Assembly: GCA_003513015.1 (NCBI GenBank)
Contig: DOTA01000275.1
Span: 5,803-15,405, forward strand
Reading direction: 5' to 3'
Source: Chloroflexota bacterium
GTDB taxonomy: Bacteria > Chloroflexota > Anaerolineae > Anaerolineales > UBA11858
Length of the DNA stretch: 9,603 nt
A program made the translations under genes and the position numbers. A model generated the notes under the pieces. The model searched no databases. It saw nothing but the letters and a program-made list of their open reading frames with translations, and was not told where the DNA came from. Shown piece by piece: positions 8,001-9,603 of this stretch (positions within the stretch are counted from its first letter, which is position 1; each line of letters opens with the position of its first letter).

Positions 8001-9603
8001 CATTTACCTGAAACCAAATCCGAAATTGCCTTGCCCTTGTTCAGCCGCGGGAAGGCCTTGGGGGCGCTCACCATTCAAAGCGATCTGCCCAATGCATTTA
8101 CCAGTAACGATAGGCCTGTTCTGCAAACCATGGTGAACCAAATATCGGTGGCTCTGGCAAATGCACGTCTCTTCGAACAAACCCAAAGCGCGCTCTTGGA
8201 AACTGAAACCCTGTTGAACGTTTCCCGTTTAGCCAGCAGCACCTTAGGTATCGATTTTGCCCTGCCCCAAATTCTGGATTTGGTATTGAAAACCACGCAA
8301 TTCGAAGCCGGGTTATTCAGCATCCTAAATCCCGATACTGGCAAATTGGAACTGCATGCCCATCAATTGCCCGAACCGTTAATCAAGACTCTGACCACCA
8401 ATGGGTTAGATGGCACCCTGTGTGATCTGGTGTATCAACAAAAGCATTCTATTATCGTGAATGATCTTGAAAACCAATCGCCGATTGATGCTACCGGGTT
8501 ACTCAATTTGGGCTTCAAAGCCTACCAGGGAGCACCGATCGAAACCAAAGGTGCCATCTTTGGCACTTTGTGTACTTTTAGCAAAACAAAATTACTGGAG
8601 GAAGATTCTCGCATCAATTTGCTCCAGGCTGTTGGTCAGCAAGTTGGTGTAGCCTTCGAAAATATTCAACTTTTCCAGCAAACCCAACAGGCACTCGCTG
8701 AAACCGAAGATCAAAGTAAACGTCTCCAAGCCTTGAATGAGCTTTCAGAGGAACTCAATCGAGTACAAACTCGCGAAGAAATCTTCCGGGCTGGCGCTTT
8801 GGCTCTAAACCAGATTATGCCTTCAGAACGCGCCAATATCGGATATCTCGTCAATGAGAATCAATTGGAACTCTTCGCGATCGCGGGTAGCGACGATAGT
8901 GTACCCGTTGGGGCAAGAATAAATTTCAATGGCAGCTCGATTGAAGAAGCCCTTACAACGAAGAAAATGATTCTCACTGAGGATGAATCTGCGAGCAAAT
9001 ACACCAAAAAAATTCAGCCAATATCCGGCGGTGTCAAGTCATCACTGATTGTTCCCATATCCGTAGGTGACAGGGTCTTTGGCACATTGAACTTCGGCCG
9101 AGCAAGCCTTAACGCCTTCTCCAGCCGGGATCAAGATTTCGCCAGCCAGGTGGCCTCCCTGATGGGCAATGCTATCGAAAATCAGAACCTGCTGCAACAA
9201 ACCCGCACAGCCCTGGCTGAACTTGAATCCACCCAAAGGCGGTACCAGATTCAGGCCTGGACAACCTACAATCGCAACCGTGAAAGCAGCGGTTACCTGA
9301 GAAAAGGCACTGGCCTGGAACCACTTGGACGGCGTGCCATCTCTGAAACCCAAAATGTCATCCAAACACAAACACCGGTCATCTCCAACGATGGCGAGCG
9401 CACCACGTTAACCGTGCCTATTATGCTGCGTGACCAGCCCATCGGTGCGATTGGCCTCCAGACGGATGAAGGCCAGCGCAACTGGACCCCTGAAGAGGTG
9501 GCTTTGGTACAGGATATTAGCGAGCAATTTGCCCTGGCAGCAGAATCGCTGCGTCTCTTGGATGAAACCCAACGCCGGGCGGCTCGCGAGCGCTTGGTGG
9601 CTG
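5070..9603 (+). CDS. Giant soluble sensor: LacI-type ligand-binding domain plus GAF-like, GAF, PAS, GAF, GAF, GAF (3' end outside window)
   Basis: At least 1511 codons, open at the window edge, with no in-frame stop on full translation. Order: LacI/PBP1-like ligand-binding domain about 15-297, with TIGVIIDSM at its start, VAVVGFDDVEEA and PPLTTLRQP near its end, and a closing RQSCGC; helical region about 300-450; degenerate GAF-like domain about 450-570; GAF about 580-738; PAS about 747-862 (SMPDAIYFKD, IIGKTDFDFF, GITRDITELK); GAF about 878-1037; GAF about 1048-1203; GAF about 1219-1375; then the shortened GAF of the shared C-terminal module from about 1390. There is no signal peptide or membrane helix, so it is cytoplasmic. 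There is no helix-turn-helix ahead of the LacI domain, so it is not a LacI repressor. By family the first domain would bind a sugar or similar small molecule; the ligand is unknown. No output domain is visible, although a kinase could still follow beyond 9603. Confidence 0.9.
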   Translation, partial: MSITQKIERTNKPRPTIGVIIDSMAPGYQTNLWRGFKSAAEKLDINLLCFLGREFESLIGFRQRANVIYKLVNKNNIDGLVLVTGTVCDSSDLTPIEGFLQSIHPLPVVSVALEIDTLPNVLLDNRQGISEVTAHLIEAHHCQRISFFRMNEGHGEGDERFFAYKETLEKFGLPYDPNLVVPGEYYDRAADAIELLYDERKVTPDAIVVVDDYMALPTLEALNARGISVPEDVAVVGFDDVEEARYCNPPLTTLRQPLKEQAYQSLEIILHILAEESYPQRVELSPKLITRQSCGCFSANIINAAISATNERPLADSLKAYQPQILSHILEISEIDNQPLIQKFLEAFYAAVENDDSHHLLTTFNQILLEVESKNEDALAWQNVISGLHPYVFNILQNQATRLLAEDLLQQSRVMIAEITERIQANRRLTSTELNSNLRFLNQGLNTTREIGDLVRVISQGLPTIGIHEFYISLYAQQDPNADTFTLLLVQNPQVHTETPLNGQIYPATQLLPDEYLKTTRRYTKVIEPLFFEEEQFGFTVIEDEISEESLYDSLGEQISGGIKGVKLVQQAERRAIQLQTAAEVSQAANSVLDPETLIHQTVDLVKERFDLYYVGLFLADDERKWAVLRAGTGEPGEKMLAANWRLEVGGSSMIGRCVATGNPDIQLDVDQAPVHLRNPYLPGTKSELALPLISRGEIIGALTIQSIFAHAFSAEDVTVFQTMAGQLANAIGNANLYDALAREQYLINALMESMPDAIYFKDLESRFLRISRHMVSNFGVEKPSDIIGKTDFDFFTEEHARPAFESEQHIIQTGEPLLNIEELETREDRADTWGLTSKLPLRNERNEIVGTFGITRDITELKLSQFALEHQSQRLQTTIEVARAISEFLDPNELNQQIVDLIKKHFNTYYVGLFIVDEIGENVILRAGTGDAGKNMIAEGWKLKIGGDSMIGRCIQTGTPDIQLDIDKAPTHLRNPHLPETKSEIALPLFSRGKALGALTIQSDLPNAFTSNDRPVLQTMVNQISVALANARLFEQTQSALLETETLLNVSRLASSTLGIDFALPQILDLVLKTTQFEAGLFSILNPDTGKLELHAHQLPEPLIKTLTTNGLDGTLCDLVYQQKHSIIVNDLENQSPIDATGLLNLGFKAYQGAPIETKGAIFGTLCTFSKTKLLEEDSRINLLQAVGQQVGVAFENIQLFQQTQQALAETEDQSKRLQALNELSEELNRVQTREEIFRAGALALNQIMPSERANIGYLVNENQLELFAIAGSDDSVPVGARINFNGSSIEEALTTKKMILTEDESASKYTKKIQPISGGVKSSLIVPISVGDRVFGTLNFGRASLNAFSSRDQDFASQVASLMGNAIENQNLLQQTRTALAELESTQRRYQIQAWTTYNRNRESSGYLRKGTGLEPLGRRAISETQNVIQTQTPVISNDGERTTLTVPIMLRDQPIGAIGLQTDEGQRNWTPEEVALVQDISEQFALAAESLRLLDETQRRAARERLVA
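7017..7190 (+). repeat. Internal protein repeat, copy 1 (core of first full GAF)
   Basis: Residues 650-707 of the large sensor match residues 947-1004 at 44 of 58 positions without gaps, by hand count. The word gatattcaattggat is identical in both copies (7062-7076 and 7953-7967), and the offset is 297 codons. Confidence 0.8.
7908..8081 (+). repeat. Internal protein repeat, copy 2 (core of second full GAF)
   Basis: Partner of the copy at 7017-7190. Both keep SMIGRC, DIQLD, HLRNP, TKSE, ALPL, SRG and GALTIQS. The PAS domain lies between the two copies, so the repeated unit is a GAF separated by an inserted or separately acquired PAS. Confidence 0.8.

Overview
The window is about 9.6 kb of densely packed, single-direction (+ strand) bacterial DNA. 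It holds the 3' end of a multiheme cytochrome c gene and three consecutive genes for large sensor proteins. The style suggests an anaerobic or facultative member of the Chloroflexota, most likely class Anaerolineae. That is inferred from arrays of GAF domains carrying the LP-x-TKSE-x-ALPL...SRG...IGALTIQS type of core, from a LacI-like ligand-binding domain fused to GAF/PAS domains, and from a multiheme cytochrome of a type I associate with that group. No marker gene proves the taxonomy.

Layout: positions 1-801 are the C-terminal 266 codons of a multiheme c-type cytochrome, with four CxxCH motifs and two EF-hand-like loops. After 61 bp with no visible terminator comes 863-2749, a membrane sensor whose extracytoplasmic domain itself has two CxxCH heme-c motifs, followed by HAMP and GAF. 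A strong hairpin terminator at 2753-2790 closes this pair. The second group starts at 2868 with a CHASE4-HAMP-GAF membrane sensor (2868-5033). After 36 bp it continues with a very large soluble protein (5070 to beyond 9603, at least 1511 codons): LacI-type ligand-binding domain, helical region, GAF-like domain, GAF, PAS, then three more GAFs and the start of a terminal module. This last gene is open at the window edge. I translated it codon by codon and found no stop or frameshift.

How they may work together: the three sensors cover three inputs, namely a redox or gas signal through heme c, an unknown extracytoplasmic ligand through CHASE4, and a cytoplasmic small molecule (sugar-like by family) through the LacI-type domain. 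The two complete sensors end in the same C-terminal module, a shortened GAF plus a helical tail, and the third enters that module where the window stops. None shows a histidine kinase, GGDEF, EAL, chemoreceptor, phosphatase or DNA-binding output domain in the visible sequence. The working idea is an output-less sensor cluster that signals by protein-protein contact to a partner outside the window, with the first sensor linked to respiratory electron flow through the cytochrome. This is inference.

There is no gene-free stretch above 120 bp, and I see no tRNA, rRNA, CRISPR, insertion sequence or phage feature.
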